Shown piece by piece: positions 7,303-15,357 of a stretch of DNA of 64,000 bases (position 1 is its first letter; each line of letters starts with the position of its first letter). The stretch comes from Acidobacteriota bacterium (GTDB lineage: Bacteria; Acidobacteriota; Blastocatellia; Pyrinomonadales; Pyrinomonadaceae). Under the pieces are notes generated by a model, which had not been told where the DNA came from, made no database searches, and worked only from the letters and a program-made list of their open reading frames with translations. The position numbers and the translations under genes are program-made. The stretch lies in the NCBI GenBank assembly GCA_003222895.1, contig QHXI01000048.1, positions 62,001 through 126,000 on the forward strand. The letters run 5' to 3'.

Positions 7303-7761
7303 CTAATCGTCCAGGTCAAGCTTCAGTTTTTTAGTCACGGTATTGATGTCTTCGTATCCGTTATTCTCACAGTAGTCAACCACCGCAGGAAACTTCGAGA
7401 TGCGCCAGAAGTACCAACCAAAACCTTCAACCTCCTTGCGCGAGAGCGTCTTTACTTGATCGTAGGCGTAACACAGCCGCCAGAGGAAGTTGAATAACTT
7501 GTCGCACTTCTGTTTGTACTCTGTGCGTTTCTGCGAATCGAAGTCGCCATCTTCGTCAAAGATCATAGAAAGCGTGACAACGGGATGACGATCCTCAAGT
7601 ATTATTACGACCTCAAGCAAGTCTTTGTCGTTATCAAAATACTCCGCCTGCGCAGCCATGAATTCTGTACGTTTCCACGCAAGTTCCCGCCGACGCGTCA
7701 ATACATAAGCGATAACCGAAAAGATGACTGTCGCCGAAGCGATAAGAACATTCCAATTCAT
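7303..7761 (-). CDS. Membrane-anchored hypothetical protein
   Basis: A 152-residue protein with one N-terminal transmembrane segment (about residues 4-22, VLIASATVIFSVIAYVL) followed by RRR and a soluble, charged domain rich in aromatic residues (FNFLWRLCYAYDQVKTLS, FGWYFWRISKFPAVVDYC). This layout is common for DUF4760-like and other small cassette-encoded proteins, but I do not assign a family. It starts 28 nt after a GTTGGGC core on the same strand, consistent with cassette position. Function unknown. Confidence 0.7.
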   Translation of the reverse strand: MNWNVLIASATVIFSVIAYVLTRRRELAWKRTEFMAAQAEYFDNDKDLLEVVIILEDRHPVVTLSMIFDEDGDFDSQKRTEYKQKCDKLFNFLWRLCYAYDQVKTLSRKEVEGFGWYFWRISKFPAVVDYCENNGYEDINTVTKKLKLDLDD

Positions 7762-7788
7762 TTCACTTCACAATTTCACAACAAAGCC

Positions 7789-7895
7789 GCCCAACAACTA
7801 ATTATTTATTATGCTTCATAATACCGACGGGCCGGTACTTATGAGCTGGCAAATAATAGCCGCAATTGCGGGATAATACATCAGTCTCGCGTTCC
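7789..7895 (-). repeat. Possible attC-like or attI-like end A
   Basis: GTTGGGC (minus strand, 7795-7789) is a perfect GTTRRRY core placed just before the 152-residue gene. About 100 nt upstream GCGGAAC (7895-7889) could be a weak R'' box. The intervening DNA contains a perfect TATTATG/CATAATA hairpin (7808-7824). Pairing between the outer boxes is poor. Confidence 0.2.
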
Positions 7896-7987
7896 GCCGG
7901 CTCAACAAAGTGCGCTACAAAGAAAACGCCGAATCCAATCGATGGATCCGGCGTTCCAGCTCAATCGGGGTGTTCTTCACACAACGC

Positions 7988-8308
7988 TTAGTACAGCCGC
8001 TCGCGGCTAATCAGGACTGTTTGCGTCATGCCATTGGGCAGGTATCTGACCTGATAAGTTTCGCGGAACAAGCGTCCTCCGCGATACACGTCGCGAGTAA
8101 ACGTACGGCCGTAGCCGACTCGCTCGCCATTCGCCCAATCACGATTCCGCCAGCGGTCCTGATCGCGCCAACGTCGTCTGCGTTGTCCAATTTCGATTCG
8201 GACTTGCGGTTTTCCAAATGCGTTCGCGGTTGTGGCATTGGCTTGCTGTAACGAACCGAAGAATCCGAACGATGCCAGCATTAAAATCAGTATTCCTAAT
8301 CTCTTCAT
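7988..8308 (-). CDS. Secreted small basic hypothetical protein
   Basis: A 106-residue protein with a clear signal peptide (MKRLGILILMLASFGFFGSLQQANA), then a basic Arg/Trp-rich stretch (RRRRWRDQDRWRNRDW) and a C-terminal segment YGRTFTRDVYRGGRLFRETYQVRYLPNGMTQTVLI. Start supported by signal-peptide position and a purine-rich GGGGAAT site. No known family; probably exported. Confidence 0.65.
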   Translation of the reverse strand: MKRLGILILMLASFGFFGSLQQANATTANAFGKPQVRIEIGQRRRRWRDQDRWRNRDWANGERVGYGRTFTRDVYRGGRLFRETYQVRYLPNGMTQTVLISRERLY

Positions 8309-8452
8309 GATATTCCCCCTTGGTTCCGAAATTCACCGTCATTCCTGCAACTGCAACGCCGCGGAATACACTTGAATGGGGTGGCTTGTGTTTTGTCTAT
8401 CAATTGAATTCTAGTCGTAACAATCTTTCGCGCGGTCAAACTTTTTAAGTCT

Positions 8453-8641
8453 TTAGGAACGTTTATTTTTCTTCCATGCGCAAGAAACGGGATCGAGAAT
8501 TGCCGCACGACAGATTAGATAAAGCCCATCGACGAGACTGTCGTCACACCGAACAGTGATCGCGCCGCATCTCGGGCAACGCGCATTCGAACTGGCATGA
8601 TGATCTTCGAGTGAATTGATTTTCGCTGATGTGGAAACCAT
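8453..8641 (-). CDS. Possible small zinc-ribbon protein
   Basis: A 62-residue frame containing ARCPRCGAITVRCDDSLVDGLYLICRAAIL. The CPRC knuckle and LVDGLYLIC resemble zinc-ribbon proteins that normally carry a second CxxC, which is missing here (ICRAA). It may be a decayed gene or a chance frame. Confidence 0.3.
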   Translation of the reverse strand: MVSTSAKINSLEDHHASSNARCPRCGAITVRCDDSLVDGLYLICRAAILDPVSCAWKKNKRS

Positions 8642-8756
8642 CCCCCTTATCTGTTATTAAATCGCTTTCGGTCGCATATCCAGCGGCGTTTATCTGATCG
8701 CGATTTTTGCTTTGATCATCAATTGTGGAACTCGAAATGCCTCTGATCCGATTGCC

Positions 8757-8954
8757 GTGCAGAAGACCAAGCAGAACGCGCCATGGTGGCTCGAAGCAGG
8801 CACGGAAATCTGTCCGGCATGCAGTCACGCGTATGTAATTCAGACGGAATATCGATGTGCGGCGTGCGACGGTCCGTTGTGCGGCTTGTGCGTAGAACAC
8901 ATGTTCGAGATTGAAATTTTCTGCCGCGATTGTGTACGAGCGGCAAGCGATTGA
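8757..8954 (+). CDS. Small zinc-finger protein coupled to ku
   Basis: A 65-residue protein (GTG 8757; TTG 8712 would add 15 residues) beginning MQKTKQNAPWWLEAGTEICPAC. It has four paired-Cys knuckles: CPAC, CAAC, CGLC and CRDC, with His residues between, a spacing like a cross-braced B-box/RING-type zinc module. The stop lies one base before the ATG of the first Ku gene, so the two are almost certainly co-transcribed and perhaps translationally coupled. A link to end-joining is inference from context only. The start codon is uncertain because no strong ribosome site is visible. Confidence 0.6.
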   Translation: MQKTKQNAPWWLEAGTEICPACSHAYVIQTEYRCAACDGPLCGLCVEHMFEIEIFCRDCVRAASD

Positions 8955-8955
8955 T

Positions 8956-9741
8956 ATGGCAGCACGAGCGATCTGGAAAGGCGATTTGAAACTCGATTCA
9001 ACGAACGTGCCGGTGAAGCTCTATTCGGCGGTCCAGGATCAGACCGTGCGTTTTCATATCCTCGACGAGAAGTCGAAGACGCGCGTGAAGCAGCACATGG
9101 TCAATGCCGAAACCGGGAAAGAAGTTTCGCGCGAAGAGATTCAAAAAGGATTCGAAGTTGAGCCGGGAACGTTTGTGATCCTCGACGAGAAAGAGCTGGA
9201 AGCGTTGGAGCCCGAAGCATCACGCGAAATTGAAATCAACCAGTTTGTTCCGCCAGAAAAAATTCCGCCGGAGTATTACGACCGGCCTTACTATCTCGGG
9301 CCGGACGGCGACCAGGCGGCGTATTTCGCGTTTGCGAAAGCTTTGCAAAGCAAAGAAAAAGAAGGTGTCGTGCACTGGGTGATGCGCAAGCAGCCCTATG
9401 TCGGCGCGTTAAAGGCTGAGGACGGGCACCTTGTGCTTTTCACTTTGCGAAACGCAGAGGAAGTTTTGTCCGCGAAAGATTTGCCGAAGCCGGCCGGACG
9501 TGCGCCGGACAAAAAAGAACTCAACATGGCGAAGCAGTTAGTAGAACTGCTGAAAGGCGAATTCGATCCAAAGGATTTCAAAGACGAATATCGCGAGCGC
9601 GTGATGGAGTTCGTCGAAAAGAAAGCCAAGGGCCACAAACCGAAATTGCATTTGGTCAAGAGCAAGAAGAAGACGACATCGCTCGACAAGGTTTTGACGA
9701 AGAGCATCGAGTCGCTGAAGAAACAGAAGAAGGCCGCATGA
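8956..9741 (+). CDS. ku: Non-homologous end-joining protein Ku (copy 1)
   Basis: A 261-residue protein beginning MAARAIWKGDLKLDSTNVPVKLYSA, the canonical start of bacterial Ku. Core Ku motifs follow: VRFHILDEKSKTRVKQHMV, EIQKGFEVEPGTFVILDEKELEAL, EIEINQFVPPEKIPPEYYDRPYYLGPD and FAKALQSKEKEGVVHWVMR. The C-terminus is Lys-rich. Bacterial Ku is a ring that threads DNA ends and recruits LigD. A longer frame upstream is possible, but this ATG matches the family. It is followed 230 bp later by a second, divergent Ku; no ligD is in the window. Confidence 0.93.
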   Translation: MAARAIWKGDLKLDSTNVPVKLYSAVQDQTVRFHILDEKSKTRVKQHMVNAETGKEVSREEIQKGFEVEPGTFVILDEKELEALEPEASREIEINQFVPPEKIPPEYYDRPYYLGPDGDQAAYFAFAKALQSKEKEGVVHWVMRKQPYVGALKAEDGHLVLFTLRNAEEVLSAKDLPKPAGRAPDKKELNMAKQLVELLKGEFDPKDFKDEYRERVMEFVEKKAKGHKPKLHLVKSKKKTTSLDKVLTKSIESLKKQKKAA

Positions 9742-9970
9742 GGAAAGCGGCAGGAAGTAAGTAGTTAGGCAAGAGGTAAGAAAGATAAGGCAAGAGGAGA
9801 TTATCCGAAAATCCCGTGGAGATGAAATATTTATAGAAGCAGCTCAAGTCTATTGATCCCAGCGCCCATTTATGGGCGAAAGAAAATTGATTGCGCTCCT
9901 AAAGGAGCTTCTGGATCTCATTTGGTTTGTTTTCTATAAACATTGCGCCGCTACGCGGCGTCCGGAAACG

Positions 9971-10816
9971 ATGGTACGAAAGAAAGCGAAAAAGAGAGTG
10001 CGTTCCGATAACGACACCGATAACGCTCGGGCGGCGCGTCCCTTCTGGTCCGGCACGCTTACGTTTGGCCTGGTCAGCGTTCCGGTCGATCTCTATCCGG
10101 GCAACCGCACGAATCGCGCGCCGCTACGGATGCTCGGCCCTGAAGGAGAAGCGCTGTCACGACGTTACTATTCAGAGAAAACCGGACGAGACCTCGACGA
10201 TGACGAGATGATTCGCGGATACGAAATCGAGAAGGATCGTTTTGTCGTTGTCTCTGATGAAGAACTCGAACGTCTCGCTCCGGAACAGAGCCGCGACATT
10301 GATCTGCGCCGCTTCGTTCCGCTCGAAGACATTCCACCGCTTTATTTCGATCGTTCGTACTTTCTTGCGCCCGGCGCGGGAGCCGAGAAGGCTTACAAAC
10401 TTTTGGCGCAGACCATGGAAAAAGAACAGCTGGCCGGCGTAGCCACCTTTGTGATGCGCGGCAAGCAATACGTCGTCGCGATCTTTCCCGAGAATGAAAT
10501 CTTGCGCGCCGAGACGATGCGCTTTGCCGATGAAATTCGATCGCCGAAAGAAATTGGTCTGCCCGAAGAAAAGAAGGTTCCGGCCGCGGCTGTGAAGAAA
10601 TTCGAGAAGCTGATCGAGAAACACTCTGACAATAAGCTCGATCTGAAAGAGTTGAAGGACGAGCAGACGGAAAAGCTTTTGAAGCTGGTCGAAAAGAAGC
10701 GAAAGTACCACAAGGACGTTGTCGAACTCGAAGTGCCCGCGGAAGAAAAAGGCAAGGTGATCGATTTGATGGCCGCGCTGAAGAAGAGTCTCGCCGGCAA
10801 ACGCAAAGCTGCTTAA
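9971..10816 (+). CDS. ku: Non-homologous end-joining protein Ku (copy 2)
   Basis: A 281-residue Ku paralogue. Start at ATG 9971 (MVRKKAKKRVRSDND) gives a basic N-terminal extension of about 20 residues before the conserved core RPFWSGTLTFGLVSVPVDLYPG. It continues with LSRRYYSEKTGRDL, DDDEMIRGYEIEKDRFVVVSDEELERL, DIDLRRFVPLEDIPPLYFDRSYFLAPG and VATFVMRGKQYVVAIFPEN. The C-terminus is rich in Lys and Glu. The substantial divergence from copy 1 suggests distinct roles or a heteromeric ring, as reported for paired Ku proteins in some bacteria. Confidence 0.92.
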   Translation: MVRKKAKKRVRSDNDTDNARAARPFWSGTLTFGLVSVPVDLYPGNRTNRAPLRMLGPEGEALSRRYYSEKTGRDLDDDEMIRGYEIEKDRFVVVSDEELERLAPEQSRDIDLRRFVPLEDIPPLYFDRSYFLAPGAGAEKAYKLLAQTMEKEQLAGVATFVMRGKQYVVAIFPENEILRAETMRFADEIRSPKEIGLPEEKKVPAAAVKKFEKLIEKHSDNKLDLKELKDEQTEKLLKLVEKKRKYHKDVVELEVPAEEKGKVIDLMAALKKSLAGKRKAA

Positions 10817-10952
10817 TTAAGATCCACCACGACTTTCCCTCACGTCTTGAATTCAATAAGAGAATAATTCTTGACATCTCCGTAGGGCGTCGTTAGATTG
10901 CGCGCGGCTTCAAGTATCTCGCCAAGCGAATTTCGCTGGAAAGGATCCAAAG

Positions 10953-11465
10953 ATGCGCCGACGCTACTCGATCATTTTCATGATTGCGGTTACTTCTGTG
11001 ATTGTTTTGACTGCCTGTGCGGGCCCGCAAGGGCCGCCGGGGCCAGCCGGTCCGCCGGGTTCAGGCGGTGGCCCACCTTACGTTTGGGTTTGTACTCCGG
11101 CCCACCGCCCAAGCGCCGGCGGCAGTCCGCGCGACGATGTGTATGTCTTCAATGGCAGCGCGAGCATTGCGCACATCGCCGTCAATATTCTCGATGCAAA
11201 TGGAAACAATCTCGCAGGTCATACGATCCCTGGATCGAGTCCGGCAACGACTTACCCCGGTGAGAATGGCGCCGCGACGGTGACGCTTGACCCAGCGCAC
11301 ACGCGCGACGTTAAGTGGGTCATGCCGAACACGACGGCTAATCCGGCAACAGACACCGACGTAGCTTTCGCTGTTAAAATAACTTCGGACCAACCAATCG
11401 TCGTCGGTGCGAATTTCGAGTTTAATGGCGATATACCGAGCCAGTGCAATTTGTTGCCTAAGTAA
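10953..11465 (+). CDS. Collagen-like lipoprotein
   Basis: A 170-residue protein. Signal peptide of a lipoprotein (MRRRYSIIFMIAVTSVIVLTAC, lipobox LTAC with Cys at residue 22), immediately followed by a short collagen-like stretch (GPQGPPGPAGPPGSGG) and a beta-rich domain (DDVYVFNGSASIAHIAVNILDANGNNL... NFEFNGDIPSQC). The Cys after the lipobox would be lipidated and the protein anchored in an envelope membrane. Similar collagen-tag lipoproteins are common in environmental bacteria; function unknown. Confidence 0.8.
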   Translation: MRRRYSIIFMIAVTSVIVLTACAGPQGPPGPAGPPGSGGGPPYVWVCTPAHRPSAGGSPRDDVYVFNGSASIAHIAVNILDANGNNLAGHTIPGSSPATTYPGENGAATVTLDPAHTRDVKWVMPNTTANPATDTDVAFAVKITSDQPIVVGANFEFNGDIPSQCNLLPK

Positions 11466-11487
11466 AGCGTTGGACTCGCGCTCAAAA

Positions 11488-11518
11488 TGAAAGGCTCTTC
11501 GTCGCCTGGGGCCTTTCA
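11488..11518. terminator. Hairpin between convergent genes
   Basis: TGAAAGGC and GCCTTTCA form a perfect 8-bp stem around a 15-nt loop, between two convergent genes. There is no strong T-run, so terminator function is only plausible. Confidence 0.35.
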
Positions 11519-11538
11519 CTTCCATTCATCGCATCAGT

Positions 11539-11919
11539 CTACGGCTGGCGCTGTCCCATCATGTAGCAGAGTCCGTCGGGCGCAACCTCGAAGAACACTC
11601 GCAGCGATGTTTCACCATGCATATCGATCCGGAAGTCTGAATCGGCCGGCGGCTTGCCTTTGATCTCCGCAAACGCTGCTTCAATATTATCCACTTCAAA
11701 GAAGCATCCTTCCTGCGTCGGATCGCCGCCGTTTTCGGCCAGTCCAATTTGAATTTCATCGCGCGCGAGCACGACTGATTTGTGCGGCTCATCTTTTCGC
11801 GACATCACCCGAAAGCCAAAGGTCTTTTCATAATAAGGAATCGCGGCATCAACGTCCGCGACCGGCAGATTCATCGCATCGTCAGCGTAAGGCACGGCAC
11901 GTTTGAAGATTGCTTTCAT
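11539..11919 (-). CDS. VOC-family (glyoxalase/bleomycin-resistance-like) protein 1
   Basis: A 126-residue protein of vicinal-oxygen-chelate fold: MNLPVADVDAAIPYYEKTFGFRVMSRKDE, then VVLARDEIQIGLAENG, GCFFEVDNIEAAFAEI, and a C-terminal FFEVAPDGLCYMM. This is the beta-alpha-beta-beta-beta repeat of VOC proteins. Metal ligand positions are only partly clear. Start taken at MKAIFKRAV (11919), which has an AGAAAG-type site. It is the last of three same-strand genes with another VOC protein first. Confidence 0.8.
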   Translation of the reverse strand: MKAIFKRAVPYADDAMNLPVADVDAAIPYYEKTFGFRVMSRKDEPHKSVVLARDEIQIGLAENGGDPTQEGCFFEVDNIEAAFAEIKGKPPADSDFRIDMHGETSLRVFFEVAPDGLCYMMGQRQP

Positions 11920-11933
11920 AATCTTTCTCCGGC

Positions 11934-12878
11934 TTATATCTCCATTAAATCTTTGCCGACGACTATCCGGCCGGCGAAATGTTTTCGCACACTTTCTATC
12001 CACTGCTCATCCGTGATCGTGGGATCGTCGCCAGGCACAAAGTGCGTCAGCACGAGCGTTTTGACGCCAGCCTGAGCTGCGACTCTTCCGACGTCTTCGG
12101 TCGAGGTGTGAGCCGCGAGAAGATGTTCGCGCAAACGCGTGGCGCCCAGATTCTGCTGGATCAATTTTTCGATGGCAGGCAGATACATCGCTTCATGAAC
12201 CAGCACGTCCGCGCCTCTCGCGAACTCCGCCAACTCGGGCGCGTAAGCCGTATCACCCGAAATCACAATCGATCGATCTTTGGCGTCAAATCGATACGCA
12301 TACGATTGCGTGATTGGCGGGTGACGGACACGGCAGCTCGTCACTTTCACATCATCGTTTTGCATTACGATGCCGGCCCTCTCGAATTCATGAACAGAGA
12401 TAGTCTTCCGCGGATCCTCGCCGCCTTCGTCCGCGAGTCTCGTTTCTATATCGAATCTTTCATATTCAAAAAAATCATTTGTCAGCTTTTGCAGACCGGG
12501 CGGGCCGTAGGCATCGATCTTCATCGACTTCGACGCCTGCCAGACGTTGTAAACGAGTGGCCCATATTCGAGATTGTGATCGGAATGATGATGCGTGATG
12601 AAGATGTAGCGCAATCGATCCAGGAATATCCCAGCTTTGATTAACTGGCGCGAGACGCCGTAGCCACAATCGACCAGATACGGAACGTCATTAATTACAA
12701 TCAACGTTGCGGGATTAACGCGATTCGTTCTGGTGGCGAGAGACGGTCCGCCTTTTGTACCGAGCAGAATAATTCGCGTTCGTGCCGCGTCACGCGCCTT
12801 AGCGCGCCTCGCCAGAAATAATGATGATCCGGCAAATGCGCCAACACGGCCCACAAACTGCCTGCGACTGCATTTCAT
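11934..12878 (-). CDS. Exported metallo-beta-lactamase-fold hydrolase
   Basis: A 314-residue MBL-fold enzyme with a Tat-type signal (CSRRQFVGRVGAFAGSSLFLARRAKA). The active-site motif THHHSDHN (near residues 95-101) is followed by later His/Asp ligands in ISGDTAYAPEL and the C-terminal HFVPG. This is the RNase Z/arylsulfatase-like subgroup, which hydrolyses varied phosphodiesters or sulfates. Tat export suggests folding with Zn in the cytoplasm and action in the periplasm. The start overlaps the stop of the upstream VOC gene by 4 nt, so it is an operon member. Substrate unknown. Confidence 0.85.
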   Translation of the reverse strand: MKCSRRQFVGRVGAFAGSSLFLARRAKARDAARTRIILLGTKGGPSLATRTNRVNPATLIVINDVPYLVDCGYGVSRQLIKAGIFLDRLRYIFITHHHSDHNLEYGPLVYNVWQASKSMKIDAYGPPGLQKLTNDFFEYERFDIETRLADEGGEDPRKTISVHEFERAGIVMQNDDVKVTSCRVRHPPITQSYAYRFDAKDRSIVISGDTAYAPELAEFARGADVLVHEAMYLPAIEKLIQQNLGATRLREHLLAAHTSTEDVGRVAAQAGVKTLVLTHFVPGDDPTITDEQWIESVRKHFAGRIVVGKDLMEI

Positions 12879-13279
12879 TCCTCTTCCAAACCTGCACTTA
12901 CACGAAACGTGTGGCCGTCGGGATGGCGCAAATGGAACTCGCGCACGTTCCAGGGCTCGTCGGTCGGCGGCATCGTTACGGTCATGCCTTGTTGCGTCGT
13001 GAGTTCATACGCCTCGTTAACTGCGGCCGGTGATTCCAGCCACCAACTCATCCAAACGCCGCCTGTTTCGTCGTCGCCGACGAATTGCGGCATTGGGCCG
13101 CCGCGCGAGCCTTGTCCACCCTGGCAAAGAAAGATCTCGAACTTTCCATTGCACACGGCGCCGAAAGTTGGCGGCTCACCCCAGTCCCAACCTTTTTGCC
13201 AGCCAAGTTTCTCAAACCACTCGAAACTCTCGACGATGTTTGAGACGTTAAGTATCGGGGTCAGACCTTCGAGTTTCAT
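12875..13279 (-). CDS. VOC-family protein 2
   Basis: A 134-residue VOC protein: LTPILNVSNIVESFEWFEKLGWQKG, then FEIFLCQGGQGSRGG, GVWMSWWLESPAAVNEAY and NVREFHLRHPDGHTFRVS. These are the two paired beta-alpha-beta modules of the glyoxalase/bleomycin-resistance fold. First gene of a three-gene unit (VOC, MBL, VOC), overlapping the MBL gene by 4 nt (ATGA). Probably binds or modifies a small molecule; nature unknown. Confidence 0.85.
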   Translation of the reverse strand: MKLEGLTPILNVSNIVESFEWFEKLGWQKGWDWGEPPTFGAVCNGKFEIFLCQGGQGSRGGPMPQFVGDDETGGVWMSWWLESPAAVNEAYELTTQQGMTVTMPPTDEPWNVREFHLRHPDGHTFRVSAGLEEE

Positions 13280-13302
13280 TTGTCATCCTCTGTTGTGATC
13301 TT

Positions 13303-13337
13303 TTTTCATCTGTGCAATCGGCGTAATCTGCGGATTC
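13303..13337. repeat. Fragment of dispersed palindromic repeat
   Basis: TTTCATCTGTGCAATC followed by TAATCTGCGGAT is a one-sided version of the repeat at 21487-21569. It lies between the VOC gene and the serine hydrolase stop. Confidence 0.45.
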
Positions 13338-15171
13338 AGTTCTTCCGCTTCGAAACATACTCGCCCGACGGATCGATCTGCTTCATCGCCGTGATTTGGC
13401 CCTGCTCTTCAACGAATTCGACGAGCACGTCGGCGAATTCCGGAATGCGAAACCTGAGACCCTTGTACGCAATCAGGATTTGATCTGGCGCGCCGACGCG
13501 CACAATAAACAATCCGCGACCCGGCCGATATGCAACCTGGAACTTACCGCCACTCACCGTTTCATAGTTGCCGGCAATTCGTTGCGCGGTCACTTCATCA
13601 AGTTTCGCCGCGCGCCGCACAAACGTAACTTCGCCTTCGTCGAGCGACACCGTCGCTTTGTCAATGTCACCTTGCGGATTGGTCGAGAAGTTGATCGACC
13701 ACTTCCCTTCCTCTTCGTCATCCAGCGAATCGAAACGATCGTAATGAAAGTGCGCGAGCGGCAAACCGATTTTGTGAAAGTCGAATCTGAGCGCCTTGTC
13801 CTTCAGCGAAATTTTCAACGTGCCGTACGCCGGGTGATCGTACTCGCCGGCGTAATCGGTGAGGTCATGAGAAGGCTTCGTGTTCGGCACCCGGCCGAAT
13901 CCTGCTTTGCCGCGCGCGTCCACTCCGGCTTTCTTATTCTTCAGCCGAATGTCCAGCAGTCGATCGGTCCACGGCGTCAAATCCATTCCCAGCAAACGCT
14001 CGTAGACGCTGTAGCTGATCGGATTGTAAAGCGGCGCCGTGTGATTGCCGATGACAAAAACGATTACGCCAATGTGCTCGTTCGGCATATAAGAAATCTG
14101 CGAGTGAAAACCGGGCAAGTCGCCGCCGTGAAAAGCGATTAGTCGTCCGCGATATGAAGCAGTCCAACGCCCCATGCCATACGCCTGATTCAGGATTTCC
14201 CACCAGCCGCGAGTCTGCGCGGCTGCGTTAGGCAAGGCGATCGCGGGTTCAAGCGTGCTTTGAATAACTTTCGGCGGCAGCACCTGCTTGCCGTTGTACT
14301 GACCGTTATTCATGAGAGCGATCAGCCAGTGCGACAGGTCTTCAATGTTGGAAATGATCGCGCCGGCCGGCGCCACACCCTGCTGATCTTCGTAGTAAGG
14401 AATCTTATAAAGCTCGAATGAATCGCGCCGTTCCGTATAGGGCACGCCCACGTCGGGCTGTTTCAACATGTCCGCGATCGTAAAGACGGTGCTATTCATG
14501 TTGAGCGGCTGCAGGATTCGCTCGCGCACGAAATCGGCCCACGGTTTGCCGGACTGCAACTGGATCGTATAGCCGACGCCGGCGTACATCATGTTGTTGT
14601 AGAGAAAGATCTGGCGCGGCGATTCTTTAGGCTCGAGATATTTCAGCCGTTCGAATAAATCTTTGGTCGAGTAATCCGCTTTGTACCAGATCGAATCATG
14701 ACGTGTGATGCCAGTCCGATGCGACAACATGTCGCGCAAAGTAATCATGTTGTTCAGAGAGCTGTTATAGAACTCGATCGTCGGCACTGATTCTTTGATC
14801 GGGCGGTCCCAGGTTAGCTTTCCTTCTTCGACCAGCATCCCTGCCGAAATCGCCGTGAACAACTTTGTGTTCGACGCAATCGTGAACATCGTCTCGGAGG
14901 TTACTGGTAGCTTCTTGCCGTAATCGCGATAGCCATAGCCCTTCGCGAACACCAGCTTGTCGCCGACGACAATGCCGACACCGATGCCCGGCGCGTTCCA
15001 ATCCTTCAAAGTCTTTTCCATGAAGGCGTCAAAGCCGGCGAGTTTTTGATTGACGTCGATTTGTGGCGCGGCTGGGCCTTGAGCTTTGATCGATGACGTG
15101 AAACTTAAAACGAGCAGCGCGATCGTGATTTTGGTGGCTGTCAGAATTCTGCGGCGATAAGGGGAACGCAT
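13336..15171 (-). CDS. Secreted serine hydrolase (class C beta-lactamase/DD-peptidase-like) with C-terminal DUF3471-type domain
   Basis: A 611-residue protein with a signal peptide (to about residue 30). The beta-lactamase/transpeptidase-like domain has SNTK (Ser100, Lys103; SxxK), a YNN motif in FLYNNMMYAGVGY (YxN) and HGG in IAFHGGDLPGFH (KTG equivalent), all intact. Residues about 480-600 form a separate domain of the DUF3471 type (YAGEYDHPAYGTLKI). Likely a periplasmic D-amino-acid peptidase or esterase of the S12 group. The substrate cannot be read from the sequence. Confidence 0.85.
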   Translation of the reverse strand: MRSPYRRRILTATKITIALLVLSFTSSIKAQGPAAPQIDVNQKLAGFDAFMEKTLKDWNAPGIGVGIVVGDKLVFAKGYGYRDYGKKLPVTSETMFTIASNTKLFTAISAGMLVEEGKLTWDRPIKESVPTIEFYNSSLNNMITLRDMLSHRTGITRHDSIWYKADYSTKDLFERLKYLEPKESPRQIFLYNNMMYAGVGYTIQLQSGKPWADFVRERILQPLNMNSTVFTIADMLKQPDVGVPYTERRDSFELYKIPYYEDQQGVAPAGAIISNIEDLSHWLIALMNNGQYNGKQVLPPKVIQSTLEPAIALPNAAAQTRGWWEILNQAYGMGRWTASYRGRLIAFHGGDLPGFHSQISYMPNEHIGVIVFVIGNHTAPLYNPISYSVYERLLGMDLTPWTDRLLDIRLKNKKAGVDARGKAGFGRVPNTKPSHDLTDYAGEYDHPAYGTLKISLKDKALRFDFHKIGLPLAHFHYDRFDSLDDEEEGKWSINFSTNPQGDIDKATVSLDEGEVTFVRRAAKLDEVTAQRIAGNYETVSGGKFQVAYRPGRGLFIVRVGAPDQILIAYKGLRFRIPEFADVLVEFVEEQGQITAMKQIDPSGEYVSKRKN

Positions 15172-15268
15172 GTTATTCCTCCGTTCAGGATTCGAGTGCG
15201 GAGATTAGATAGTGCGTCTGAGGAATAGAGTCAAGGCGACTGAGCGGACGGGCAGGTGACGGTGTTAG

Positions 15269-15329
15269 AGTACCAACTTCAGTTGGGCATTCGCCGAATG
15301 CGAAAAACAACCCGACTAAAGTCGGTACT
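15269..15329. repeat. REP-like palindromic element
   Basis: AGTACCAACTTCAGTTGGG (15269-15287) faces CCCGACTAAAGTCGGTACT (15311-15329), an imperfect 19-bp inverted repeat with a short spacer. Each arm is itself a small hairpin. It lies between the serine hydrolase start and the WD40 gene stop. Confidence 0.6.
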
Positions 15330-15357
15330 GTGAACGCCTCTTTTCCAAACTAAGACG

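Noticed and set aside
8956-10816. LigD or other NHEJ genes near the Ku pair
   Set aside because: None found in the flanking genes of the window.
10074-10877. 267-residue minus-strand frame
   Set aside because: Opposite strand of the second Ku gene; Arg/Ser-rich composition is a coding shadow.
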